Made by a program: the position numbers and the translations under genes. 64,000 bases of DNA from Asaia sp003994335 (GTDB taxonomy: Bacteria; Pseudomonadota; Alphaproteobacteria; Acetobacterales; Acetobacteraceae). Shown one piece after another: positions 8,177 through 16,398 of this stretch (the first letter of the stretch is position 1; each line of letters starts with the position of its first letter). A model generated the notes under the pieces. The model had not been told where the DNA came from. It was given only the letters and a program-made list of their open reading frames with translations, and made no database searches. The stretch lies in assembly GCF_037151175.1 (NCBI RefSeq), contig NZ_JBBCOR010000008.1, positions 1 to 64,000 of the forward strand, written 5' to 3'.

Positions 8177-9271
8177 TCAGACGTTGAAGCGAAACAGTAA
8201 GACATCGCCATCCTGCACCACATATTCCTTGCCCTCGATACGCAGCTTGCCCGCTTCCTTGGCGCCCGATTCACCGCCACAGCTAATATAGTCGTCATAG
8301 GCCACGGTTTCGCAGGCAATGAAGCCTCGTTCGAAGTCATTGTGAATGACGGCCGCAGCCTGCGGGGCTTTTGTGCCCTTGGTGATGGTCCAAGCGCGAG
8401 TCTCTTTGGGGCCAACCGTGAAATAGGTGCTGAGACCCAGCAGGCCATAACCAGCAGCAATCACACGATCCAGGCCGGAATTGCTCAGCCCCAGCCCCTC
8501 GAGGAACTCGGCGCGCTCTTCCTGCGGCAGCTGGCTGACTTCCGCTTCGATGGCGGCAGAGACCACAACCATGGCAGCCCCCTCGGCCTCGGCGCGCTTG
8601 CGCACGGCTTCGGAATGGCTATTGCCGGTGGCGGCTGAGCCTTCCTCGACATTGCAGACATAGAGCACCGGCTTGGTGGTCATGAGTTGCAGGCGGCGCG
8701 CGGTTTCTTCCTCGCCTTTCGGCACAGCGGTGCGGGCAGACTTGCCCTCACGCAGGGCCGCGATGATGGGGTCCATGATGGCGAGCTGCTGCTGCGCTTC
8801 ACGGTCATTGCCCCGGGCGCGCTTCTGCAGCGAGACCTGACGCTTTTCGAGCGAATCCAGATCGGCCAGCATCAGTTCGGTCTCGATGATCTCGGCATCG
8901 CGCACCGGGTCCACACCGCCCTCGACATGGGTGATGTCGTCATCCTCGAAGCAGCGCAGCACATGGATGATGGCATCGACTTCGCGAATATTGGCGAGAA
9001 ACTGGTTACCCAGCCCTTCGCCACGAGAAGCGCCGCGCACGAGACCGGCAATATCGACGAATTCGAGGCTGGTCGGCAGGATCTTCTGCGACTTGCCGAT
9101 ACGCGCGAGGTTGTCGAGACGCGCGTCGGGCACGGCCACGCGCCCCACATTGGGTTCGATCGTGCAGAAGGGATAGTTCGCCGCCTGGGCTGCTGCCGTT
9201 TCCGTCAGCGCGTTGAACAGGGTGGATTTGCCCACATTGGGGAGCCCCACGATGCCACAATTGAAGCCCAT
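8177..9271 (-). CDS. ychF: Redox-regulated ribosome-binding ATPase YchF
   Basis: A 364-residue Obg-related P-loop protein starting MGFNCGIVGLPNVGKSTLFNAL. The family-specific NYPFCTIEPN switch, DIAGLVRGASRGEGLGN and the C-terminal TGS domain (TYFTVGPKETRAW, then HNDFERGFI) are all present. YchF hydrolyses ATP rather than GTP and associates with ribosomes. The ATG overlaps the pth TGA by one base (TGATG), so the pair is translationally coupled. An alternative start 18 bp upstream lies inside pth and is less likely. Confidence 0.95.
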   Translation of the reverse strand: MGFNCGIVGLPNVGKSTLFNALTETAAAQAANYPFCTIEPNVGRVAVPDARLDNLARIGKSQKILPTSLEFVDIAGLVRGASRGEGLGNQFLANIREVDAIIHVLRCFEDDDITHVEGGVDPVRDAEIIETELMLADLDSLEKRQVSLQKRARGNDREAQQQLAIMDPIIAALREGKSARTAVPKGEEETARRLQLMTTKPVLYVCNVEEGSAATGNSHSEAVRKRAEAEGAAMVVVSAAIEAEVSQLPQEERAEFLEGLGLSNSGLDRVIAAGYGLLGLSTYFTVGPKETRAWTITKGTKAPQAAAVIHNDFERGFIACETVAYDDYISCGGESGAKEAGKLRIEGKEYVVQDGDVLLFRFNV

Positions 9272-9858
9272 CAGCGTTTCTCCCCGCACAGCATGGCGAT
9301 TTTTGTCATTGTCGCTTCCGGTTCCCCCTTGGCCAGCAGGGGCGACGCCGCAGCCACGGCATCGAGAAGCGTTTCAAGTTCTGTCTGTTCGGCCTTGGCG
9401 AAATCGCCCAGCACATGACCCGTCACACGGTCCTTGTGGCCAGGGTGGCCGATACCGAGGCGCACGCGCTGGTAGCTCTGGTCCCCCAGCATCCTGTCCA
9501 TCGAGCGAAGACCATTATGCCCCGCTGCGCCGCCGCCCCGTTTGACGCGCACCTTGCAGAAGGCAAGATCGAGCTCGTCATGAAACGCCGTGATGTCAGA
9601 GACCGGAATCTTGAAGAACCGTACAGCCTGCTGCACGCTTTCGCCGGACAGATTCATATAGGTCATGGGCTTGAGCAGAAGAACCTTTTGTCCCTCGATG
9701 CTCCCCTCGGCCGTCTCTCCCTTGAAGCGTGCACGCCAGGGAGAAAACCGGTAGTATTCGGCAATACGCTCGACAGCCATGAAGCCAATGTTATGGCGCT
9801 GCCTGCGCATGCCGGGCTCGGGGTTACCGAGCCCGGTCCAGAGTAGCATTGCGGCCAC
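9271..9858 (-). CDS. pth: Peptidyl-tRNA hydrolase
   Basis: The 195-residue product shows WTGLGNPEPG, then RHNIGFMAVERIA with the catalytic His, KPMTYMNLSG, the FHDELDL Asp motif and GGGAAGHNGLRSM. Pth releases peptides from prematurely dropped peptidyl-tRNA. It sits between rplY (11 bp upstream) and ychF (overlapping), a conserved rplY-pth-ychF block. The ATG three codons downstream (9849) is an equally plausible start. Confidence 0.95.
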   Translation of the reverse strand: MAAMLLWTGLGNPEPGMRRQRHNIGFMAVERIAEYYRFSPWRARFKGETAEGSIEGQKVLLLKPMTYMNLSGESVQQAVRFFKIPVSDITAFHDELDLAFCKVRVKRGGGAAGHNGLRSMDRMLGDQSYQRVRLGIGHPGHKDRVTGHVLGDFAKAEQTELETLLDAVAAASPLLAKGEPEATMTKIAMLCGEKR

Positions 9859-9869
9859 CCTGAGCGGTC

Positions 9870-10508
9870 TTACTTCTTCTTCGCAGGAGCAGCGGCTTCA
9901 GCAGCAGCCTTCGCAGCGGCTTCAGCTTCCATCTCGGCATCGACCGTCGGCGGCGCGATGGTGGCGATAACGAAGTTCGGCAGCTGCAGAACCGGCGTCA
10001 CGTTCTCGGTGCCGGTCAGATCGTCCCAACGCACGTTGTCGTGGATGTCGAGCGCGCTCAGATCAACCGTGAAGCTCGCCGGGATGTTGTCCACATCGGC
10101 CATGACGTCCACCGTGTGGCGAACCAGGTTCAGCACGCCACCGCGCTTGATGCCAGGAGCCTTGTCTTCGCCGGTCACGTGAATGGCGACGGTCACATGA
10201 ACCTTCTCGCCAGCCGCCAGACGCTGGAAATCGACATGGATCGGCGCATCGGTCACGGGGTGCAGCTGTACTTCACGCAGCAGGGCGCGCACGGTGCCAC
10301 CTTCGAGCGGCAGTTCATACAGGCGCGAGCGCCAGCCGCCACGAACCATTTCCTTGTGAATGATGCGCGGATCGATCTGGATCAGCGAGGGCTCCTGCTT
10401 GCCACCATACACAACACCCGGCACCAGACCGGCACGTCTCGTTGCGCGCGCTGCCCCCTTACCAGCCTTCGCGCGCGTAGAGACTTCGAGGGACGTCATA
10501 TTTGTCAC
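9870..10508 (-). CDS. rplY: 50S ribosomal protein L25 (Ctc form)
   Basis: A 212-residue long-form L25 with an N-terminal 5S rRNA-binding domain (LEVSTRAKAGKGAARATRRAG, then PGVVYGG) and a C-terminal TL5-type beta domain. It ends in an Ala/Lys-rich tail (AAAKAAAEAAAPAKKK). It binds 5S rRNA in the central protuberance. It is the first gene of the rplY-pth-ychF group; a 242-bp block of palindromic repeats separates it from the histidine phosphatase gene upstream. Confidence 0.95.
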   Translation of the reverse strand: MTNMTSLEVSTRAKAGKGAARATRRAGLVPGVVYGGKQEPSLIQIDPRIIHKEMVRGGWRSRLYELPLEGGTVRALLREVQLHPVTDAPIHVDFQRLAAGEKVHVTVAIHVTGEDKAPGIKRGGVLNLVRHTVDVMADVDNIPASFTVDLSALDIHDNVRWDDLTGTENVTPVLQLPNFVIATIAPPTVDAEMEAEAAAKAAAEAAAPAKKK

Positions 10509-10654
10509 GGTATTCTCCCAAATTCATTGCACTCATGGCCTCCAGGGGTGCCTGAGTGAAGGCGCGCCTTAGCGGAAATGAGGATGCAAAGCAATGATCT
10601 TCGGGAGTCGGCGGGCGATTTGCCCGCATGTTGCCTGGAGACAGGGGTGCTTCT

Positions 10655-10896
10655 CAGGGCTCTGCCCTGAAACCCGCAAAGGAGCGCAGCCCCTTTGATC
10701 CCGATTGAAAAAAGCGGGGGTGAAAGGGACTTGTCCCTTCCGGGGTACGGAGCAGCGCCTCGCTTCCCGTACTGGTTGCGCTGCCTCAGGCCTCCGCTCT
10801 GAAACCCATGAAGGAGCACAGCCCCTAAGATCCCGATTCAGAAAAGCCGGGATGAAAGGGGCTTGTCCCTTTCCGGGGCGCGGGGCAGCGCCCCGC
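10655..10896. repeat. Two tandem copies of a composite GC-rich palindromic repeat (REP/BIME-like)
   Basis: Two units of about 115 bp lie in tandem (10655-10769 and 10786-10896). Each unit begins with a CAGGGC..GCCCTG-type hairpin and an AAAGG..CCCTTT-type hairpin, and passes through a GATCCCGATT centre. It ends with AAAGGG-CTTGT-CCCTTT and GCGGGGCAGCGCCCCGC hairpins. The whole unit is an imperfect palindrome made of smaller stems. Related blocks are at 30333, 40909 and 56705. The rest of the 10509-10901 gap shows no gene. Confidence 0.85.
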
Positions 10897-10901
10897 TTCC
10901 C

Positions 10902-11486
10902 TTATTCGTAAGCGGTCAGCACCCAGCCATTTTCCGTCGGATCGCAATAAAGCGGCACAGCGTTGGCGAGGCGGACATTGATCGGCAGGCTCATGGCGGC
11001 GCGCAAGGCGCGGAACAGCGCGCCATGAGCGACGATCATGGGGATACCGTCCTGCTCGAGCGCGCGGTTAACGGCACTGGCAGCACGGGTTTTCAGGCCT
11101 TCGAAGGTTTCGCAGCCCTCGGGGGTGAATTCGCCGGCGATCCAGGGGTCGTACCAGTCGCCCATGGGCTCGCCTTCCATCACGCCGAAACACACTTCCT
11201 CGAGGTCGCGATCGGTGCTGAGCGGAAGGGTGACGCCACTCGCACTAACGATAGCTTGCTGAGCAGCGAGTGCCGTGTCGTGTGCGCGTGTCAGGGGCGA
11301 TGCGACGATACGCGCAATTGGTGCTGCGCCATCGCGCCAGTGGCGCGAGAGGGAGGCACCAGCCTTGACGGCCTGTTCGCGCCCGGTGGCATTCAGGGGA
11401 ATGTCCGTCCGGCCCTGAGAAAGATTCTGGGCGTTCCAGTCGGTCTGACCGTGGCGCAGGTACCAGAAGGGGCGACGAAGCAGCAT
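10902..11486 (-). CDS. Histidine phosphatase family protein (phosphoglycerate mutase-like)
   Basis: A 194-residue member of the histidine phosphatase superfamily. RHGQTDWN near residue 11 carries the phospho-accepting His. GRTDIPLNATGREQA follows, then VASPLTRAHDTA, EVCFGVMEGEPMGD, and the second catalytic His in VAHGALFRALR. Small members act as broad phosphatases or cofactor-dependent mutases; the substrate cannot be told from sequence. It begins 12 bp after the prs stop, so the two are likely co-transcribed. Confidence 0.87.
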   Translation of the reverse strand: MLLRRPFWYLRHGQTDWNAQNLSQGRTDIPLNATGREQAVKAGASLSRHWRDGAAPIARIVASPLTRAHDTALAAQQAIVSASGVTLPLSTDRDLEEVCFGVMEGEPMGDWYDPWIAGEFTPEGCETFEGLKTRAASAVNRALEQDGIPMIVAHGALFRALRAAMSLPINVRLANAVPLYCDPTENGWVLTAYE

Positions 11487-11498
11487 GAATACCGATCC

Positions 11499-12431
11499 TT
11501 AATCGAAAAGCGAGGAAACAGAGCTTTCATCTGCCACAGCACTCATGGCGCGCGCCAGAAGATTGGCGGTGCTGATCTGCCGGATATTGGGCGAGCTTTC
11601 CATGGCCTCGGTGGCGGGGATGCTATCGGTCAAGGTCAGCATCTTGATGGGTGAGGCTGTAATGCGCTCGACCGCCTGCCCGGTAAGGACACCATGAGTC
11701 ACATAGGCTTCAACCCCGGCGGCACCGTGATTCATCAGGGCTTGGGCGGCGTTGCACAGGGAGCCGCCGCTATCGACGATATCATCCACCAGGATACAGT
11801 AACGGCCGCTCACATCGCCGATCACGTTCATGACCTCCGACACGCCGGCGCGCTCGCGGCGCTTGTCGATGATGGCGAGATCGGTGGTCAGTCGCTGCGC
11901 CAGCTGGCGTGCGCGCACCACGCCACCCACGTCAGGGGAGACAATCATCAGGTCTTCATTCGGATGTCGGGCATTGATGTCGCGCTTGAAGAGCGGCGCA
12001 GCATAAAGGTTATCGACCGGGATATCGAAAAAGCCCTGAATCTGCATGGCGTGCAGATCCATGGTCAGGATGCGGTTGGCACCGGCTTCAACCAGGAGAT
12101 TGGCGACCAGCTTGGCGCTGATGGGCGTACGCGGACCCGATTTACGGTCCTGCCTTGCATAGCCGAAATAGGGCATCACTGCGGTGACGCGACGGGCTGA
12201 CCCGCGACGCAGGGCGTCGAGCATGATCAGCAATTCCATCAGATTGTCATTGGTGGGCGAGCAGGTGCTCTGGATCACGAACACGTCTTCGCCGCGCACG
12301 TTTTCCTGAATCTCCACGAAGACTTCAGCATCGGCAAAACGCCGCACGGACACCTTGCACAGGGGGAGGCGCAATTCCTGAGCAACGGCACGCGCCAGAG
12401 GCAGGTTACTGTTACAGGCGACGATCTTCAT
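11499..12431 (-). CDS. prs: Ribose-phosphate pyrophosphokinase
   Basis: The 310-residue product has the full PRPP synthase length. Visible signatures are NENVRGEDVFVIQSTC (as IQENVRGEDVF), MPYFGYARQDRK, the TMDLHAMQIQGFF segment, and the PRPP loop VLVDDIVDSGGSL (as CILVDDIVDSGGS). It makes PRPP from ribose 5-phosphate and ATP for nucleotide, His and Trp synthesis. The residue stretch ISPDVGG appears as IVSPDVGGVVRAR. The histidine phosphatase gene follows after 12 bp. Confidence 0.96.
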   Translation of the reverse strand: MKIVACNSNLPLARAVAQELRLPLCKVSVRRFADAEVFVEIQENVRGEDVFVIQSTCSPTNDNLMELLIMLDALRRGSARRVTAVMPYFGYARQDRKSGPRTPISAKLVANLLVEAGANRILTMDLHAMQIQGFFDIPVDNLYAAPLFKRDINARHPNEDLMIVSPDVGGVVRARQLAQRLTTDLAIIDKRRERAGVSEVMNVIGDVSGRYCILVDDIVDSGGSLCNAAQALMNHGAAGVEAYVTHGVLTGQAVERITASPIKMLTLTDSIPATEAMESSPNIRQISTANLLARAMSAVADESSVSSLFD

Positions 12432-12576
12432 CGGGAAACGACTCCGGTCCGGGGCGGCAGCAAACGCGGCCTTCTAACAATGCTGCGCCACGCTGTCATT
12501 AACTCATGGGGATCGGGGATCGTCGATAGAGCGTTTTTTACAGGCCTAGTGCGCGCCTCTACCCATGTGCTGGGTA

Positions 12577-13072
12577 TCAGCTTTCGAAATGCGATCTGAA
12601 GTCTTCGTAGCCGCTGAACACATGAACACCGCTTTCCCTGCAACCGGGCCACACTTGTTCGACATCTTCCAGACAGGCTTCTGAAAGAACGTAGAGCATT
12701 GGAAGATCTTCACCACAGCTTGGATCAATCAAAGAAAGTCGGTGAATTTCGATGAGGTGCCACAATGCGCGGATCGTGCCTTCGCGGCCGAGAGGCCGGT
12801 CCCAGTCGAGACTGTCGACCTGCCCGTTTTTGACGGTAAAACGAAACGTGTCGGTAGACGATCCGAAATTGGTGCACCCGTCAGGAGAAGTACAAGGTAT
12901 CTGCTCGCCCGTCCCGATACCGCCATACCCGTCCCCCCCCGTCTACACTCCATTCCTTGAAGAAAGGACCGCCAATCGCCTTGAGTGCGGAGCGAATATC
13001 AGCGGGCGGGAAACTCCCCGTACCATTTTCGGCTTTGGGGTCGACCTTCTGCAGGAGAATAGATCTACTCAT
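12577..13072 (-). pseudogene. Frameshifted orphan gene, unknown function
   Basis: The first reading frame starts at an ATG at 13072 with GGAGG 7 nt upstream and gives 63 residues (MSRSILLQK to TLYFS) before a TGA near 12881. The next frame is open from before that point to a stop at 12577 and reads PDGCTNFGSSTDTFRF, then WDRPLGREGTIRALWHLIEIHRL, ending DFRSHFES. A G8 run (C8 on the plus strand, 12933-12940) lies in the first part; deleting one G would fuse the frames into about 164 residues. I do not recognise a family. It could be a decaying gene, a phase-variable gene or a sequencing error. Confidence 0.55.
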
Positions 13073-13088
13073 GATCGAGCCTCCCCCC

Positions 13089-13125
13089 AAAAAAAACCCC
13101 CGCCCCTGATACCGGGGTGAGGGGG
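13089..13125 (-). terminator. Rho-independent terminator after the DUF799 gene
   Basis: On the minus strand a C-rich arm (CCCCCTCACCCC) pairs with GGGGCGGGGG and is followed by eight T. It lies 12 bp past the stop of the DUF799 gene and separates that unit from the frameshifted orphan gene. Confidence 0.85.
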
Positions 13126-13136
13126 TTCCAGCTGTG

Positions 13137-13805
13137 TCAGTCAGTACCATATTTCACCGAACGCGGCCCATAAAGCAGACCATCGGGCGGCCCGACCTTC
13201 AGAAGACGGTTGGCTGCTGTGCCGGCTTCGACAAAACTCTCATCCGTCAGGCTATCAACAACCTGATTGATAGCCGCATTAACGAGCACACCGATCAGAC
13301 CACCAGCTCCGGAATTCTGATTCTTCTCAGCGCTCGAAGCCGTTCCGGTTCCAGTCCAGAGCACTGAGCCGGTCTTCAGATCTACGAGCTTCGCACTGGC
13401 TGTCACGACGGTATTGCTGTTGATCACGTGATAGACCGAGCCGTAATCGGTGATGGTGGTGTACAGCACGGCATCGGCGCCATAAATCGTACGCAGCTTT
13501 TCAGCAGGGACCTGAATGATTTCATCAGGAACACTCAATCCGTTCTGTCGGAATGTCTCGGTCTCGAGCGTTACGGGAATGACGTAATAACCGCCCTCGG
13601 CCAGCGGCAGTGACATCTGCGACAGCAGACCATTGGTAGCCTTGATATCGGGCGTATGATTGACCGGCGGCAAAACGAGAATGGTACGCGGCTTCGCAGC
13701 CTTGAAAGCGGTGTAATCGGGAGCTTTGACCTGTGAGGCACAGGCTGTAACGGCAAAGCAGAGCGCCAGCGCGGCAAAACGACCCATCAAAGAAAAAGTC
13801 TTCAT
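13137..13805 (-). CDS. DUF799 (GNA1162-like) lipoprotein
   Basis: A 222-residue lipoprotein with a signal peptide ending VTAC at residue 22. The DUF799 signatures are ILVLPPVNHTPDIKAT near residue 42, GYYVIPVTLETETFRQNGL, and ADAVLYTTITDYGS. Members resemble neisserial GNA1162 and adopt a TolB-N-like fold. Its ATG overlaps the stop of the DUF4810 gene (4 bp). It is the last of three genes always found together (CsgG, DUF4810, DUF799), thought to make an outer-membrane lipoprotein assembly of unknown purpose. Confidence 0.88.
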   Translation of the reverse strand: MKTFSLMGRFAALALCFAVTACASQVKAPDYTAFKAAKPRTILVLPPVNHTPDIKATNGLLSQMSLPLAEGGYYVIPVTLETETFRQNGLSVPDEIIQVPAEKLRTIYGADAVLYTTITDYGSVYHVINSNTVVTASAKLVDLKTGSVLWTGTGTASSAEKNQNSGAGGLIGVLVNAAINQVVDSLTDESFVEAGTAANRLLKVGPPDGLLYGPRSVKYGTD

Positions 13806-14242
13806 GACGACACCTTCGTATTTTGAGGCGCACTGACATTCTGAGTCTGGGGCGAATTGGAAGACGAGCCTGGGGCCTGACCGAGATTCTTCAGCAGGAA
13901 GTCCATATAGGTGGTGGCTTCAGGAAAAAGCGTCTTTTCCTGAGTGAATTCCTGCTGCGCCAGATCGGTCTTGCCCTCTGCGGCATAAAGCAGGCCGAGA
14001 TGGGCATGAAAGCCGGGCGGAACCGAGAGCCCCTTGGCGCGCGCCTTCTCCATGTCTTTTTCCATGACGGTAATTTGGGCCAGCGGATCGGTCTTGCCCT
14101 GAAGGTAGAGATATTGCTGAGCCTGAAAATTCTGCCAGCTATAGAGCGGCGGCGTTGACTGCCCGGAGCAGGCAGCCAGAACTCCTGGCAGCGCTATGCC
14201 TGCCAGAATTCTTGCGTAACGAGACATGGTTTGGAAATCCAT
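13802..14242 (-). CDS. DUF4810 lipoprotein
   Basis: A 146-residue lipoprotein; the lipobox VLAAC places the Cys at residue 25. The following PPLYSWQNFQAQQYLYLQGK is the DUF4810 signature, in which a Tyr/Trp-rich helix precedes TPR-like helices. The C-terminal 25 residues are Ser/Asn/Gln rich and probably disordered. Middle member of the CsgG-DUF4810-DUF799 set: 37 bp after the CsgG-like gene and overlapping the DUF799 gene. Confidence 0.88.
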   Translation of the reverse strand: MDFQTMSRYARILAGIALPGVLAACSGQSTPPLYSWQNFQAQQYLYLQGKTDPLAQITVMEKDMEKARAKGLSVPPGFHAHLGLLYAAEGKTDLAQQEFTQEKTLFPEATTYMDFLLKNLGQAPGSSSNSPQTQNVSAPQNTKVSS

Positions 14243-14279
14243 TTATTGGTTTTGTAAGTGGGATCGAAGTCACAGAGAG

Positions 14280-14942
14280 TCAGTGAATCTGACCCGAATC
14301 GACCTCCTGTGCGAAATGATTCACCGCGTCCTGAATGGCCAGGTCGAGCACCTTGCCATTGAGCGTCGAGTCATAGCTCGCTGTACTGCCGAACCCGATC
14401 ACCTCGCGATCGGAGAGGCTGTATTCGGCCGAACCCTCGCTCGTCGCAACAATCTGCGACGTCAGGGGATTGACGATCTGAAGGCTCACCTTGGCATAGG
14501 CAATCTGGCTATGGCCGCGCCCCGCAATGCCAAAAAGCTGCATATCCCCGACTTCCTTGCGACCGAAAGCAGTCACATCCCCAGTCACCAGATACTGCGC
14601 GCCCTGAATGGATTGACCCTGCTTGAGAAATCCAGCCTCCTGTTTCCCCTCGGCCAGATTATCGCGATCCATCACTGAAAACCGGCCTGATTGCTGCAGG
14701 CGCGTCAGCAAGATGGTTCGTGCCTGGTTACCCAGACGATCGATCCCATCCGAGAAGATACCGTTCATGTAATTAGAACGATTGGCAAATTTTCCTGCGG
14801 CAATCGGGACGCGCGGCCCATTATAAGCTGTCTGCGCAACCTGAACCGGCGGCACGGGCAGAGTACGGGAAGACTCGGTGGCGCAGGCACTCAGTAACAG
14901 AGTGGATGCGAGAATACCGTGTAGTGCAAAAATGATGCGCAT
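14280..14942 (-). CDS. CsgG family outer-membrane lipoprotein
   Basis: The 220-residue product has a lipoprotein signal (LLSAC, Cys at residue 20). Typical CsgG traits follow: an early FANRSNY segment, ILLTRLQQSGRFSVMDR, then QSIQGAQYLVTGDVTAFG, and late VSLQIVNPLTSQIVATSEG. CsgG forms a ring-shaped secretion pore for curli. In this short version with DUF4810 and DUF799 partners, and with no curli subunit gene nearby, a curli role is unlikely and the exported substrate, if any, is unknown. First gene of the trio. Confidence 0.88.
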   Translation of the reverse strand: MRIIFALHGILASTLLLSACATESSRTLPVPPVQVAQTAYNGPRVPIAAGKFANRSNYMNGIFSDGIDRLGNQARTILLTRLQQSGRFSVMDRDNLAEGKQEAGFLKQGQSIQGAQYLVTGDVTAFGRKEVGDMQLFGIAGRGHSQIAYAKVSLQIVNPLTSQIVATSEGSAEYSLSDREVIGFGSTASYDSTLNGKVLDLAIQDAVNHFAQEVDSGQIH

Positions 14943-15207
14943 CAGCCCTAGCCCTCATATCGTTATTGAAAGGTCAATAATCGAACATTCGGCACAGTTC
15001 TTCCCATAATCGACATGATCATGAAATAGTGAAATGGCCGATATAAGCGTCTGGTCTGAAAAGAAGTCTCCCTGAACTCTCAGTGAACAGATCATGACGG
15101 CTCCGTTATGCATCGGGGACCCTGAAGCCACGATGATTTGTATTGTCTCCACTATGTGACAGGCGCTGAATGTGTTGTCTCCATGAAGCAATCTGGCCCC
15201 CGATGAC

Positions 15208-16314
15208 ATGTCGACCCATTCTGAAAAGTCCTGTGGCGACGTCATCGGGCGGTCGCTCGTCATACCGGCAAAACCGAGCTCGACCGTTCATGAGAGTGCA
15301 ATCCTGCGCCACAACTCGCTCTATACGATGGCAGGGATCCTGATCGCCCCGTCCACCTATTGCGCCGGAGAGACTATCGCGGGTGCCTTCAATTTCCACG
15401 TTTTCGCCCCCAGTATTATCGCGCTGGAGTCACCTGCGCGGGAGATCCCGGAATTCCCCGAGGGCGCGCGCTGCTTCTGGCTCGGCTATTTCCACGACCA
15501 CTTCGGTCATTTCCTGACGAGTACGCTGCAGCGCCTCTGGCGATTGCGCCATCATCGGCATAGACCGGACTGGTATATCGCGCCCAATTACAGGCCAATG
15601 GACGACGAAAACAGCTTCATCAACGTCTTTCTCGACAATATGGGCATTGACCGAACGCGCATCATTGCGCCGCCAGAAAACACGCTCCTTCATCAGGTCG
15701 AGATCCCCGAGCCCGCCTTTGTCGAAAACGCCCATTGTCATGCGCTCTGGGCGCCATTCATGCGTGATCTCGGACGCCGCATTCTGGGAAGAAGCCGTCT
15801 TCCCCCCAAAGGGAACCCTGTCTTTCTCTCCCGGAGCCACGCAGGCGCGACGACACGGCGCTATGAAGGCGACGATATCCTGTGCGCACTCCTCTCTCCC
15901 ATTGGAGTCGAGATCTGCCAGCCGGAGACATTATCGGTCAAAGATCAGCTCGCCTTGTGGGAGAGCCACACCGTCTTCATCGGGTTTTCAGGGTCAGCGT
16001 TCATGAATGCCGCCTTTTTCGAAAACAAGACGGTCATCATACTGAACCACGACACCTACATCTTTGGTACACAGCGGATGATCGACGCCGTGTGCCACCA
16101 TCATGCCCTTTATCTCGATGTCTCCGCCTTTCTGCGCGCCGATGATGTCGAGCCAAACCACTACCGCATCACCGATCCAGCTGGGCTGGCACATCACGTC
16201 GTCATGGCGTGGCGGCGCGAAGCGCAGGCTTGTCGACCCGATGTCCAGGGCATTTGCGCGCTTCCGACGCTCCCAGATCAGCGTCGCCCCATCGCAACAT
16301 CCGGTCTGGCTTGA
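15208..16314 (+). CDS. Glycosyltransferase family 61 (DUF563) protein
   Basis: A 368-residue cytosolic-type protein without a signal peptide. The middle and end match GT61: FWLGYFHDHFGHFLTSTLQRLW near residue 90, NPVFLSRS near 205, and EICQPETLSVKDQLALWESHTVFIGFSGSAFMNAAFF at 230-268. Family 61 enzymes transfer sugars such as xylose or N-acetylglucosamine; in acetic acid bacteria they are often found near polysaccharide genes. The first 30 residues look unrelated and an internal start is possible. The 265-bp gap upstream (14943-15207) lies between divergent genes and should hold both promoters, though I cannot single out boxes. Confidence 0.8.
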   Translation: MSTHSEKSCGDVIGRSLVIPAKPSSTVHESAILRHNSLYTMAGILIAPSTYCAGETIAGAFNFHVFAPSIIALESPAREIPEFPEGARCFWLGYFHDHFGHFLTSTLQRLWRLRHHRHRPDWYIAPNYRPMDDENSFINVFLDNMGIDRTRIIAPPENTLLHQVEIPEPAFVENAHCHALWAPFMRDLGRRILGRSRLPPKGNPVFLSRSHAGATTRRYEGDDILCALLSPIGVEICQPETLSVKDQLALWESHTVFIGFSGSAFMNAAFFENKTVIILNHDTYIFGTQRMIDAVCHHHALYLDVSAFLRADDVEPNHYRITDPAGLAHHVVMAWRREAQACRPDVQGICALPTLPDQRRPIATSGLA

Positions 16315-16398
16315 CCAGAAGCCCCGCTCTGCCTGACAGATTGACATATCGGGGTGATGACAAATCAGCGTGCCCCTCCATCGGAAAGGAACAACGCC

